From: an uncultured Saprospirales bacterium
GTDB lineage: Bacteria; Bacteroidota; Bacteroidia; Chitinophagales; Saprospiraceae
Assembly: GCA_913061325.1 (NCBI GenBank)
Contig: CAJXUU010000003.1
Span: 1-53,763, forward strand
Length of the DNA stretch: 53,763 nucleotides
Reading direction: 5' to 3'
Of this stretch, positions 8,057 through 16,445 are shown piece by piece (position 1 is the stretch's first letter; the number at the start of each line of letters is the position of its first letter). A program made the position numbers and the translations under genes. A model generated the notes under the pieces. It worked only from the letters and a program-made list of their open reading frames with translations, did not search any database and was not told the DNA's origin.

Positions 8057-8557
8057 TCAATACTTAATTGTATAACTATATCCTCCTGTATCTGTTTTTT
8101 TATCAACCTTTTTTGGAGTCGAAGTCACGGTATATACAATTTTTTCAATCTCTTTAGGAGCATTATGTACATTCTTAGGAGTATTGTGTACTATCAGTTT
8201 TGGCTCTGTTGGAGCTTGTACAACTTTCTTTTTTGGTAATCTGAAATTGATCTTTATTGATTTATTAAATTTGATCTTCAACTTTCTAGGATTCTTACCT
8301 ACATAGAACTTTAGTTTTGATACGATTCGTTGTGCTTCTTCATCACAACCATAACCTAAGTGACTAAGTACCCGAGATGATACAACTTTCCCTTTATAGT
8401 CTACTTCGTATTTGAGATATACTGTTCCTTCGATTTTGTTTTCAAGTGCTGAGTCGGGATATTTTATTTCTTTAGCTATGAATTCTCTCAATGCTTTGAG
8501 TCCCCCTATGTAAGTAGGCTTTTTTATGAAATGTTTGTCATTTGCTTTTTTCTGCAT
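8057..8557 (-). CDS. TonB C-terminal domain protein lacking a membrane anchor
   Basis: The 166-aa product starts MQKKANDKHF and soon enters a TonB-CTD-like domain (residues 12-105). The features are an aromatic plus GGLKALREFI helix, KYPDSALENKIEGTVYL, the D-Y-K-G-K-V-V turn, a G-C-D-E-E-A helix and a final strand with the INF ending seen in Bacteroidota TonB domains. There is no N-terminal transmembrane helix and no proline-rich spacer before the domain, so it cannot be a complete energy transducer. After the domain is a Lys/Pro-rich tail with a duplicated H-N-T/A-P-K motif. Such stand-alone domains are frequent in Bacteroidota and their function is unclear. Confidence 0.75.
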   Translation of the reverse strand: MQKKANDKHFIKKPTYIGGLKALREFIAKEIKYPDSALENKIEGTVYLKYEVDYKGKVVSSRVLSHLGYGCDEEAQRIVSKLKFYVGKNPRKLKIKFNKSIKINFRLPKKKVVQAPTEPKLIVHNTPKNVHNAPKEIEKIVYTVTSTPKKVDKKTDTGGYSYTIKY

Positions 8558-8593
8558 TGATTGTAGCTATAGTTATCCAATAAAGGTACTAAA

Positions 8594-9527
8594 TCAATCA
8601 CAGAATTGATAACCTAAACCAAACTCCAAGCTTGGATTTACGATTACAGCAATTTCAGAATTCAAATTGAAATCATATGAAAAGATACCAGTGAAGCGTC
8701 CTAAATCCGCCCCAAGGTTTACATTGAATATTTTATTGTTTACATAACCTACCCCAAATATTACACCGTTTGACTTACTGTCTGTAATGAGTTTGAAATT
8801 ACTGTTAAAAGAGATATTTCTACGATTAAGTGTTTTATGGAATCTAACTTGTGGTTGCCAAAATAGATTGTCGAAGACCTTTGTACTACCCATTGCTGAT
8901 ATAATCAAAGTGGTAGGAATAGGTTCAGAATTAGAACCTAAAAAGGAAATATTAGGTTGATTTAAATCTTTAATACTTACTCCGACTCTTAGATATTCAT
9001 TTGAGCTTTTTATTAAGGAATAAGAAAGGCCAATTTCAATTTCTGGATAAATGAAATCATCGATAAAAGACCCTCCTGGTAAATTAGGATTGAATCCTGT
9101 AGAATCTATTTGACTTGGCCATCTTATGTCATCATTAGAGATCTTCTGTTGTGATAAAGTGAAACCTAATCCAAAAGACAGAAACTGTTTTATTTCATTT
9201 TTATTTGATATCAATCTATTTATAGGATGTAAGGATACTACCAGAATTATTATTAATTATTGATCTATTAAAATGCATTAACCTTCCTCCAATGCCAATG
9301 TAATCACCATTTTTTAGATGTATGGGTTGATCATAAGATAAGTAGCCATAGTCAGTAGTTACAAGATGGAAGGACTTAAAAGAAGTCTGCAATCTAGGTC
9401 CACAACTATTACCAGTGAAACTTGCATTATCCTGTATCTGATTTTGATTGATATTTGAAAAGTACTGATATTGTCCAAACGCAGGTATAGTACATACAAT
9501 AAGTAGGATAGCTAATAGATGTTTCAT
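8594..9527 (-). pseudogene. PorP/SprF-like T9SS outer-membrane protein, split by a frameshift
   Basis: Two abutting minus-strand frames together make one PorP/SprF-like protein. The N-terminal part (9527 down to 9216) has a signal peptide MKHLLAILLIVCTIPAFGQ followed by the family pattern of a start region with N-x-x-x-F-T-G, and it stops at SILTSYK-TAG. The C-terminal part continues one frame over from about 9214 with FLSFGLGFTL, normally found a few residues after the ...SYA segment, and ends with beta-strand-rich GLGYQF. The joined length is about 310 aa, which is family-like. PorP/SprF proteins anchor or partner T9SS substrates at the outer membrane. The break is a single-nucleotide shift around 9214-9222 and could be a true pseudogene, a sequencing error or recoding. 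Confidence 0.7.
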
Positions 9528-9631
9528 AGTGATTGTTTGCTTGATCCTAATATCGCCAAAATGTAATAAACGTTGCAAATGAAAACAGAGTACTTCAATA
9601 TATATATAAGCTAGTGTTTGAAACCTTCGAG

Positions 9632-9667
9632 ATTCAACAATTCAATAACTCAATAACTCAACAATTG
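9632..9667. repeat. Short degenerate ATTCAACA/ATAACTC tandem repeats
   Basis: Imperfect direct repeats (ATTCAACA, ATTCAATAACTC, AATAACTC, AACAATTG) lie just 3' of the stop of the minus-strand exporter gene. They resemble the 2279-2318 tract in composition and in position relative to a gene end. Confidence 0.5.
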
Positions 9668-9672
9668 CCTTA

Positions 9673-11916
9673 TTAATCTTTCAATATATTTCTCATCAAT
9701 ACAGGTAATAAAAATAAATCACAAATCAAAGCAGCAACTAAAGTAACAGATATCAACATGCCCACTGTCACTGAAGGCGGATGATTACTGAACAACATCA
9801 CCAAGAATCCAAAAAAGAGAATAATTGTTGTAAAAGTGATTGCTTTTCCTGTCTCTTTAAAAGTGATTTTGATAGACTCCTCTACAGTATTTTTGGCAAC
9901 CCTAGCTAGTTTGTATTTACTTAAAAAATGGATAGTATCATCAACTGCTATTCCAAAAACAACTGCGAAAATGATTGACACGCCAGCTTCCAATTCTATA
10001 TTAAAAAAGCCTAAAAGTCCAGCGGCAAATATAACAGGTACAAAGTTAGGTACTAGAGCTACTATTAACATCTTCCAATCACGGAATAATAATGCCATCA
10101 AGAGACTTACAAGAATAAGGGCAATCAATAGGCCTTGTAGGAGATTATCTCTAATATATTCTGCATTTTTATCTATAAGTAACCCAGTGCCAGTCCTCTT
10201 AACACTGATCATACTTGTGTCTATGTTTTGATAGATCCATTGATCTATTTCTTCCCCTTCTTTCTTTATACTCTCCGCTCCAATATCAGCTATTCTAGTA
10301 GAGATTCTGGTTTTCTTTTTATCCTTACTGATCATGACGGAAGATTCACTTCCCGCCATCCTCTCGACGAGTTTTTTTGATTTATTGAAATCACGTTCTG
10401 TCTTTGGAAATTTGAAGGCATCCACTCTATTGCCGCTATTCATTCGTTCGAGACTTTTGTATATAGTACTCATTCCGATGATAGATCTGAAATTTGGGTT
10501 TTCATACAGTTTATCCTCTATTTTGGAAACTTCTGACAACACTTCATAACTATCAGCGGTCAAGCTGTCATCTTTTACTGTAATGGCAAATTCGATAGGT
10601 CGGAATCCACTATATTTTTTTTCGAAATAAAGGAAATCATCAGTCAATTGAGCATTGATTGGTAGGCTATCTTCTACACTGTAGTTCATTGTAATTTTAC
10701 TCATGCCATAGAAGCACATCGCTACAAATACGACAGAAATACCAGTGATTAATTTACCGTGAGAAAGCGTTTTTCCATACCATGAAGTCATGAGTCTGTT
10801 CCAGAAGTCATTCTCCGTAGTCTCTTTAATAATCTGATCTTTTGAAAATAATGTAAGAAGACAAGTAGTAAAGAATATGACTGTAAAATATGCCACTAAA
10901 ACACCTAGAGCAGCATTAGCGCCAAAGTCTCTTATCGGGCGTACATTAGAAGTCATCAAAGTAGCAAACCCTATAGCCGTAGTCACAGAAGTAAAGAAAG
11001 TAGCCAGTCCAATTTGTCTTATTGTCACTATCATGGCACTTCGTTTATCTTTTCCTCGCTTCAGCTCATCTACATATTTAGACATGATATGGATCACATC
11101 TGAAGTACCCACGATCAGCATGAGTACAGGATATAATGCAGCCATGATATTCAGTTCTCTCCCCAACATACCTATGATACCCAAAAAATAAAGTAATCCT
11201 AGACCAATAGAAGTTAGTGCTATCCAAACTCCAATCGGCTTTCTAAAAATAAGCATGAGAATAAATATAATTAACACCCCAGATATTATTGTTGACGTTA
11301 CGATCTCATTTTTTTGCATTTCTACCAATTCATCTTGGAAGTAGGCTCGTCCTAGCAAGTGTGTTTCTTGGAAATTATATTTATCTCTTAATACCTTGAC
11401 GGCTGTCATCATTTCTTTGGACTCTTGAAGACCAATGGCATCGATTGTTCGAGCTGTAATAGCCATGGATTGGCCATCTGCAGCTATGAAGTTATTCACG
11501 AACCGCTTGTCAGATAGTATGTTTTCTTTGTCAGACGCATACCTGTCCGGTTGATCTATGTGAATTATTGGAATAGTGTTTATCCCAAATGGGGTCTTTA
11601 CCGGATAATCCATCGTTGTAAGCGATTGAACTTTGGTCACATGAGGCACATCTCTTAGTTCCAATGTAAACTCATGAAACTTCTTGAGAAACGCCTCGTC
11701 AAAGACAGTCGGTTCATTATCAATAGCTACCAGAAGAAAATTATCGTCGGTTTCAAATTCCTTAATAAAAGATTGAAAAAAATCTAAATCAGGATCTCCT
11801 TCGGGGAAAAATTGCTCAAAATCAAAAGCAAATTTTAAATGATAAACCTGGTATGCAGAAATCGGAATTAGAAATATGAAAGCTGCAATTATGTATTTTC
11901 TGTAATCTAAAAACAT
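9673..11916 (-). CDS. MMPL/RND-superfamily exporter
   Basis: The 747-aa protein has the duplicated RND layout: one N-terminal membrane helix (residues 7-25), a periplasmic domain (about 30-200), five helices (about 206-355), a second repeat starting with a helix near 388-407, another periplasmic domain, and five helices from about 587 to the end. The two halves carry the matching transmembrane motifs GTSDVIHIMSKY (270-281) and GIAVDDTIHFLSKY (second half), whose Asp residues are characteristic of proton-driven RND transporters. No membrane-fusion protein or outer-membrane channel gene lies next to it, which suits the smaller MMPL/patched-like branch (about 700-850 aa) rather than AcrB-type pumps. 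Cargo is unknown; lipids or hydrophobic compounds are common for the branch. It is transcribed divergently from htpG. Confidence 0.88.
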   Translation of the reverse strand: MFLDYRKYIIAAFIFLIPISAYQVYHLKFAFDFEQFFPEGDPDLDFFQSFIKEFETDDNFLLVAIDNEPTVFDEAFLKKFHEFTLELRDVPHVTKVQSLTTMDYPVKTPFGINTIPIIHIDQPDRYASDKENILSDKRFVNNFIAADGQSMAITARTIDAIGLQESKEMMTAVKVLRDKYNFQETHLLGRAYFQDELVEMQKNEIVTSTIISGVLIIFILMLIFRKPIGVWIALTSIGLGLLYFLGIIGMLGRELNIMAALYPVLMLIVGTSDVIHIMSKYVDELKRGKDKRSAMIVTIRQIGLATFFTSVTTAIGFATLMTSNVRPIRDFGANAALGVLVAYFTVIFFTTCLLTLFSKDQIIKETTENDFWNRLMTSWYGKTLSHGKLITGISVVFVAMCFYGMSKITMNYSVEDSLPINAQLTDDFLYFEKKYSGFRPIEFAITVKDDSLTADSYEVLSEVSKIEDKLYENPNFRSIIGMSTIYKSLERMNSGNRVDAFKFPKTERDFNKSKKLVERMAGSESSVMISKDKKKTRISTRIADIGAESIKKEGEEIDQWIYQNIDTSMISVKRTGTGLLIDKNAEYIRDNLLQGLLIALILVSLLMALLFRDWKMLIVALVPNFVPVIFAAGLLGFFNIELEAGVSIIFAVVFGIAVDDTIHFLSKYKLARVAKNTVEESIKITFKETGKAITFTTIILFFGFLVMLFSNHPPSVTVGMLISVTLVAALICDLFLLPVLMRNILKD

Positions 11917-12080
11917 GTAGTCGTTGTTGAATTATCGAAGTAACAACTTGAAATGGAAAATGGAGTTAAATTGAAAGTCTTTTTTATAAAAAAAATATGG
12001 TGCATATTAAGAATTGTGATTTCAATTGTCAAATATAGAATTCGAAATTCAAAATTCGTCATTCAAAACCCCGTCATCCC

Positions 12081-12121
12081 TGCCATTTTGACACCAAATT
12101 TCCAAATGGCATACATGTTGA
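12081..12121 (+). promoter_or_regulatory. Sigma-54-like promoter with upstream inverted repeat for htpG
   Basis: TGGCA at 12107-12111 and TTGA at 12118-12121 reproduce the spacing of sigma-54 -24/-12 elements (TGGCAC-N5-TTGC), with the last C replaced by A. The -12 element ends 33 bp before the htpG ATG. The -24 element overlaps the right arm of an 8-bp inverted repeat TGCCATTT/AAATGGCA (12081-12088, 12104-12111). A TGCCA-TTT-TGACA segment at 12081-12093 could be an activator site. No CIRCE element is seen. Inference only. Confidence 0.4.
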
Positions 12122-12154
12122 CTATCTATTGCTGTAAACTAAAAATCAATAGCA

Positions 12155-14023
12155 ATGGCTAAAGGAAAAATATCAGTACAAACGGAAAACATATTTCCGA
12201 TCATCAAGAAGTTTTTATACTCTGATCAGGAGATATTCTTGAGAGAATTAGTCTCAAACGGGGTAGATGCAACTACTAAAGTAAAAACCTTAGCACTTAG
12301 AGGTGAAGTGAAAGGTGAAATTGGAGATACGACTATCGAAGTATCTGTAGATAAGGAAGCTAAAACATTAACTATATCTGATAAGGGTATAGGAATGAGC
12401 AAAGAAGAGGTAGAAAAGTATTTGAATCAAGTTGCTTTCAGTTCTGCAGAAGAATTCTTAGAAAAATATAAAGACGATGCAAGTATCATCGGTCATTTTG
12501 GATTAGGATTTTATTCTGCTTTCATGGTAGCTGATAAAGTAGAAGTTGTCACGAAGTCATTCAGAGAAGAAGATGGAGCAGTTAGGTGGACATGTGATGG
12601 TGACCCAGAATATGATATCGATGATGCAGAAAAAACAAGCAGAGGTACAGATATCATCCTTCACATTAGCGACGATAGTGTAGAGTATCTTGAAGAAAAC
12701 AGAATCCAACAGTTATTGGATAAATACTGTAAGTTCTTACCAGTATATATTAAGTTCGGTACTAAGATCGAGACGACTTACGAAGGAGAAGGTGATGACA
12801 AAACTGCCATAGAAACGGAAGTAGATAACATTGTAAATAATCCTGAACCATTATGGAAAAAGTCTCCTAATTCAATCACTGATGAGGAGTATAAAGCATT
12901 CTATAATGAGCTTCATCCAGCGAGTCAACCTCCATTATTCTGGATTCATTTAAATATAGATTACCCATTTAACCTAACAGGGGTACTATACTTTCCTAAG
13001 TTAGTAAACAGTGTAGAAGTCCAGAAAAATAAAATTCAACTATACAGTAATCAAGTATATGTTACGGATAATGTACAAGAGATCGTACCTGAGTTTTTGA
13101 CACTTCTTCATGGTGTAATTGACAGTCCTGATATCCCATTGAATGTGAGTAGATCTTACCTGCAATCCGATAGAAATGTGAAGAAGATTACTTCTTATAT
13201 TACTAAAAAAGTGGCTGAGAAGTTATATTCACTTTTCAAAGATGACAGAACAGAGTTCGAGAATAAGTACAGTGAAGTAGGGACATTTATTAAATATGGA
13301 ATGATCTCAGAAGAGAAATTCAATGAGAAAGCACAGAAATTTGTGTTACTGAAGAATCTTGATGGAAAGTTCTTTACACTAGAAGAATATAAAGCTAAAG
13401 TAGAGGGAACTCAGAAAGATAAGAATGATAAAATTGTCTATCTATATACTACTAGCCCGAAAGAACACTACAGTTATATACAGTCTGCTAAGGCGTATGG
13501 ATACGACGTGCTAGAGTTTGATAATGTTATAGATAACCATTTCATGCAAAACTTAGAATATAAGGAAGGTGGAGTGACATTCGTAAGAGTAGATTCGGAC
13601 ACCCCAGATAACTTAGTACAGAAAGATGAGACCAAGGAATCTGTTTTAAGTGATAAGGAAGTAGAGAAGGTGAAAGAATTATTTACAACGGCACTTGGCG
13701 ATCTTCAAGGAGGTCAGATAGATGTGAAACCGCTTTCTCCAGATGATCATCCAGTATTGATTACAAAGCCAGAATTCATGCGTAGAATGAAGGAAATGCA
13801 AGCAATGCAAGGAATGGATCTCGGTGGAATGCCTGATATGCACAATGTTGTAATCAATACGAATCACCCGTTGATTGTAGAGAAGTTATTGAAAATGAGA
13901 AGTGCAGATAAAAAAACTGACTTCGCCCAATATCTTCATAATCTTGCTAAGCTTAATCAAAATATGCTTAAGGGTGAAGACATGAGTAAATTCATCGCAA
14001 AGAGTATTGAGTTTATGTCGTAA
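12155..14023 (+). CDS. htpG: Molecular chaperone HtpG (Hsp90)
   Basis: The 622-aa product is full length for bacterial Hsp90 and starts MAKGKISVQTE. The N-terminal GHKL ATPase motifs are present: EIFLRELVSNGVDATTK (catalytic Glu and Mg-binding Asn, about residues 28-43), DKGIGMSKEE (about 76-85) and GHFGLGFYSAFMV (about 112-124). The middle-domain segment LNVSRSYLQSDRNVK (about residues 330-344) contains the conserved Arg that contacts ATP gamma-phosphate. The C-terminal part has a Met-rich stretch near MRRMKEMQAMQGMDLGG, typical of Bacteroidota homologues. It acts as a cytosolic ATP-dependent dimeric chaperone. It has its own promoter-like site upstream and a hairpin terminator downstream, so it appears monocistronic. 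Confidence 0.97.
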   Translation: MAKGKISVQTENIFPIIKKFLYSDQEIFLRELVSNGVDATTKVKTLALRGEVKGEIGDTTIEVSVDKEAKTLTISDKGIGMSKEEVEKYLNQVAFSSAEEFLEKYKDDASIIGHFGLGFYSAFMVADKVEVVTKSFREEDGAVRWTCDGDPEYDIDDAEKTSRGTDIILHISDDSVEYLEENRIQQLLDKYCKFLPVYIKFGTKIETTYEGEGDDKTAIETEVDNIVNNPEPLWKKSPNSITDEEYKAFYNELHPASQPPLFWIHLNIDYPFNLTGVLYFPKLVNSVEVQKNKIQLYSNQVYVTDNVQEIVPEFLTLLHGVIDSPDIPLNVSRSYLQSDRNVKKITSYITKKVAEKLYSLFKDDRTEFENKYSEVGTFIKYGMISEEKFNEKAQKFVLLKNLDGKFFTLEEYKAKVEGTQKDKNDKIVYLYTTSPKEHYSYIQSAKAYGYDVLEFDNVIDNHFMQNLEYKEGGVTFVRVDSDTPDNLVQKDETKESVLSDKEVEKVKELFTTALGDLQGGQIDVKPLSPDDHPVLITKPEFMRRMKEMQAMQGMDLGGMPDMHNVVINTNHPLIVEKLLKMRSADKKTDFAQYLHNLAKLNQNMLKGEDMSKFIAKSIEFMS

Positions 14024-14052
14024 AAAATAACTTGATAAAATTTGAAAAATTG

Positions 14053-14084
14053 AAAGGATCACATCAGTATTGGTGTGGTCCTTT
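14053..14084 (+). terminator. Terminator-type hairpin after htpG
   Basis: A 13-bp stem AAAGGATCACATC / GGTGTGGTCCTTT with two G-U pairs and the 6-nt loop AGTATT lies 30 nt after the htpG stop. A T-rich stretch follows. Confidence 0.8.
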
Positions 14085-14187
14085 GTTATATTATATCCGT
14101 TTTGTTTTATATCTTTTTTCTAAGTTGTCGAACGTTTAATATTCGCTAGGTAGTTATTCTTATATTCAGTATACATATATTTACAAC

Positions 14188-16311
14188 TTGGAAACCAAAC
14201 CCAACATACTCGACACCACGATAGAATATATCAAAGGAATCGGCCCTGCAAAAGCAGAGTTGATGCAAAAAGAGTTGAAGGTGTTTCGAGTAAGAGATCT
14301 ATTGGGAGTATATCCATTCCGATATGTAGATAAGACTAAATTTCATGTCATTAAAGATCTTACCACTGATGGAGATACAGTTCAACTAAAAGGTCAGCTG
14401 GTCAGTTTAGAAAAAATCAAAGGGAAAAACAATCGATTCCGACTTCAAGGTTTGTTGAAAGACAGTACTGGTTTTATGGAATTGATATGGTTTCAGGGTG
14501 TCAAATACTTGACAAATATTCTCAAAGAAGGAGAAGACTATGTAGTCTATGGTAAAGTAAATATCTACAAAGGAAAGAAAACCATCACTCACCCTGAAAT
14601 GGAATCTGCTAGAGCACGAGCGGCGGATCAACTCCAATCTACCTTTGATCCTGTATATCCATCTTCTGAAAAACTAGATGCGAGAGGACTTGACAGTAAA
14701 GGACGCAGGAAGATCATAAAAACTATACTGACCAAACTTTCAGAAGCGGAAGTAGTAGAAAATATGCCTCCTTATCTAATAGAGAAGTTGAAACTGTGCA
14801 GTAGGTTCCAAGCATTACATTGGATCCACTTTCCAAAGAGTGCAGCCGAGAAATCATTAGCAATCAACAGACTCAAATTTGAAGAATTGTTCTTCCTTCA
14901 ATTAAGACTGTTACTCGGGAAAGAGAACAGAAAAAAGAAACTCAAAGGCGCAATCTTCGATACCGTGGGAGAATACTTCAATAAGTTTTTCAAAGAAGGA
15001 CTAAAGTTTGAGCTTACGGGTGCTCAAAAAAGAGTAATCAAAGAGATCAGGGCAAACATGGGCCATGGCGTCCACATGAATCGATTACTCCAAGGAGATG
15101 TAGGCAGTGGTAAAACGGTAGTAGCTTTTATGACCATGCTTCTCGCAAAAGATAATGGTTACCAAGCATGTATGATGGCACCTACGCAGATCCTAGCACA
15201 GCAACATTATGAAGGCATTAGTGAACTTGCAGAACCACTTGGATTGAGTGTAGGTTTTTTGACGGGTTCGGTAAAAGGTAAAGGCAGAAAAAAGACCTTA
15301 GAACTTCTTGCAAATGGTGAAATAGATATCTTACTTGGAACTCATGCATTGATAGAAGATCCAGTAGTTTTTCAAAATTTGGGACTTGCCATTATAGATG
15401 AACAACATCGATTTGGAGTAGCCCAAAGAGCAAAGCTGTGGAAAAAAAATAGAGATATCGCTCCACACGTATTGGTAATGACAGCTACACCAATTCCCCG
15501 TACACTTGCAATGACCGTATATGGTGATCTCGATGTATCGGTGATAGATGAAATGCCTCCAGGCAGAAAATCCATCCAAACTGTTCATAAGTATGAATCC
15601 GCTCGTCCCAAAGTGATCAACTTCATGAGAGCTGAGATAGACAAGGGGAGACAGATTTATGTAGTCTATCCTTTGATAGAAGAATCTGCCAAACTAGACC
15701 TTCAAGACCTGAACAATGGATACGAACAGCTACTTCAGTTCTTCCCTATGCCCCAATACCAAATGAGCATCCTCCACGGAAGAATGAAAGCAAAAGACAA
15801 AGACTTCGAGATGGAGCGATTTACCAAAGGAATCACTCAAATAATGGTAGCTACAACAGTCATAGAAGTAGGAGTCAATGTACCTAACGCCTCCGTGATG
15901 ATCATAGAAAATACAGAACGGTTCGGTCTTTCGCAACTTCACCAACTAAGAGGTAGGGTAGGTCGAGGAGGCGAACAATCTTACTGTATTCTCATGACAG
16001 GCAACAAACTTTCTAAAGAAAGCCGAGAAAGAATCGCCACCATGGTAAGAACAACCAACGGATTCGAAATAGCCGAAGCAGACCTCAGACTCCGAGGTCC
16101 CGGTGATATAGAAGGTACCATGCAAAGTGGCATCATGGATCTAAAACTAAGTAGTATAGTACATGATACCGCTATCCTCAATGCTGCCAGATACTATGCA
16201 GAAGCCATCGTCAATCGCGATCCTGATTTAGAACATGAAACTCATCAAGCGATGAAAGCCTATATGGGCAGACGGGCGCAGCGTGCTAAAATTTGGGGTA
16301 GGATTAGTTGA
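14188..16311 (+). CDS. recG: ATP-dependent DNA helicase RecG
   Basis: The 707-aa protein matches RecG in length and order. The TTG start at 14188 is preferred because it keeps LDTTIEYIKGIGPAKAELM, the normal N-terminal wedge-domain opening; the first ATG would remove about 25 conserved residues. Walker A GDVGSGKT is at about residues 303-310, Walker B/DEQH at about 404-407 followed by RFGVAQR, and motif III MTATPIPRTLA follows. The C-terminal helicase lobe includes VATTVIEVGVNVPNA and QLRGRVGRGGEQSYC, and the RecG C-terminal region ADLRLRGPGDIEGTMQSG is intact. RecG remodels stalled replication forks and Holliday junctions in the cytosol. It is unlinked to its neighbours functionally and probably has its own promoter in the 14085-14187 gap. 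Confidence 0.96.
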   Translation: METKPNILDTTIEYIKGIGPAKAELMQKELKVFRVRDLLGVYPFRYVDKTKFHVIKDLTTDGDTVQLKGQLVSLEKIKGKNNRFRLQGLLKDSTGFMELIWFQGVKYLTNILKEGEDYVVYGKVNIYKGKKTITHPEMESARARAADQLQSTFDPVYPSSEKLDARGLDSKGRRKIIKTILTKLSEAEVVENMPPYLIEKLKLCSRFQALHWIHFPKSAAEKSLAINRLKFEELFFLQLRLLLGKENRKKKLKGAIFDTVGEYFNKFFKEGLKFELTGAQKRVIKEIRANMGHGVHMNRLLQGDVGSGKTVVAFMTMLLAKDNGYQACMMAPTQILAQQHYEGISELAEPLGLSVGFLTGSVKGKGRKKTLELLANGEIDILLGTHALIEDPVVFQNLGLAIIDEQHRFGVAQRAKLWKKNRDIAPHVLVMTATPIPRTLAMTVYGDLDVSVIDEMPPGRKSIQTVHKYESARPKVINFMRAEIDKGRQIYVVYPLIEESAKLDLQDLNNGYEQLLQFFPMPQYQMSILHGRMKAKDKDFEMERFTKGITQIMVATTVIEVGVNVPNASVMIIENTERFGLSQLHQLRGRVGRGGEQSYCILMTGNKLSKESRERIATMVRTTNGFEIAEADLRLRGPGDIEGTMQSGIMDLKLSSIVHDTAILNAARYYAEAIVNRDPDLEHETHQAMKAYMGRRAQRAKIWGRIS

Positions 16312-16364
16312 GTAATTCTATTGAATACTCAAGATTTGCACATATTGCCATCCACTACAGTTAT

Positions 16365-16411
16365 TTATATATGTTAATTATTTGTAATATGTAATTAATT
16401 TTATATCTTTG
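16365..16411 (+). promoter_or_regulatory. Bacteroidota-type promoter and shared AT-rich box upstream of giant gene 1
   Basis: TTTG at 16381-16384 and TATCTTTG at 16404-16411 are separated by 19 bp, an exact match to the Bacteroidota primary-sigma consensus TTTG-N19-TAnnTTTG. The -33 element lies inside an AT-rich box (16365-16399) that is nearly repeated upstream of the next giant gene at 22167-22202. The -7 box ends 34 bp before the ATG at 16446. Confidence 0.7.
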
Positions 16412-16445
16412 CTTCAATATGTTGATGTCTTTATGATTTTTTAAA

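Noticed and set aside
11953-12162. 69-aa plus-strand ORF before htpG
   Set aside because: It has low complexity, overlaps the htpG start and the inverted repeat/promoter region, and shows no domain-like pattern.
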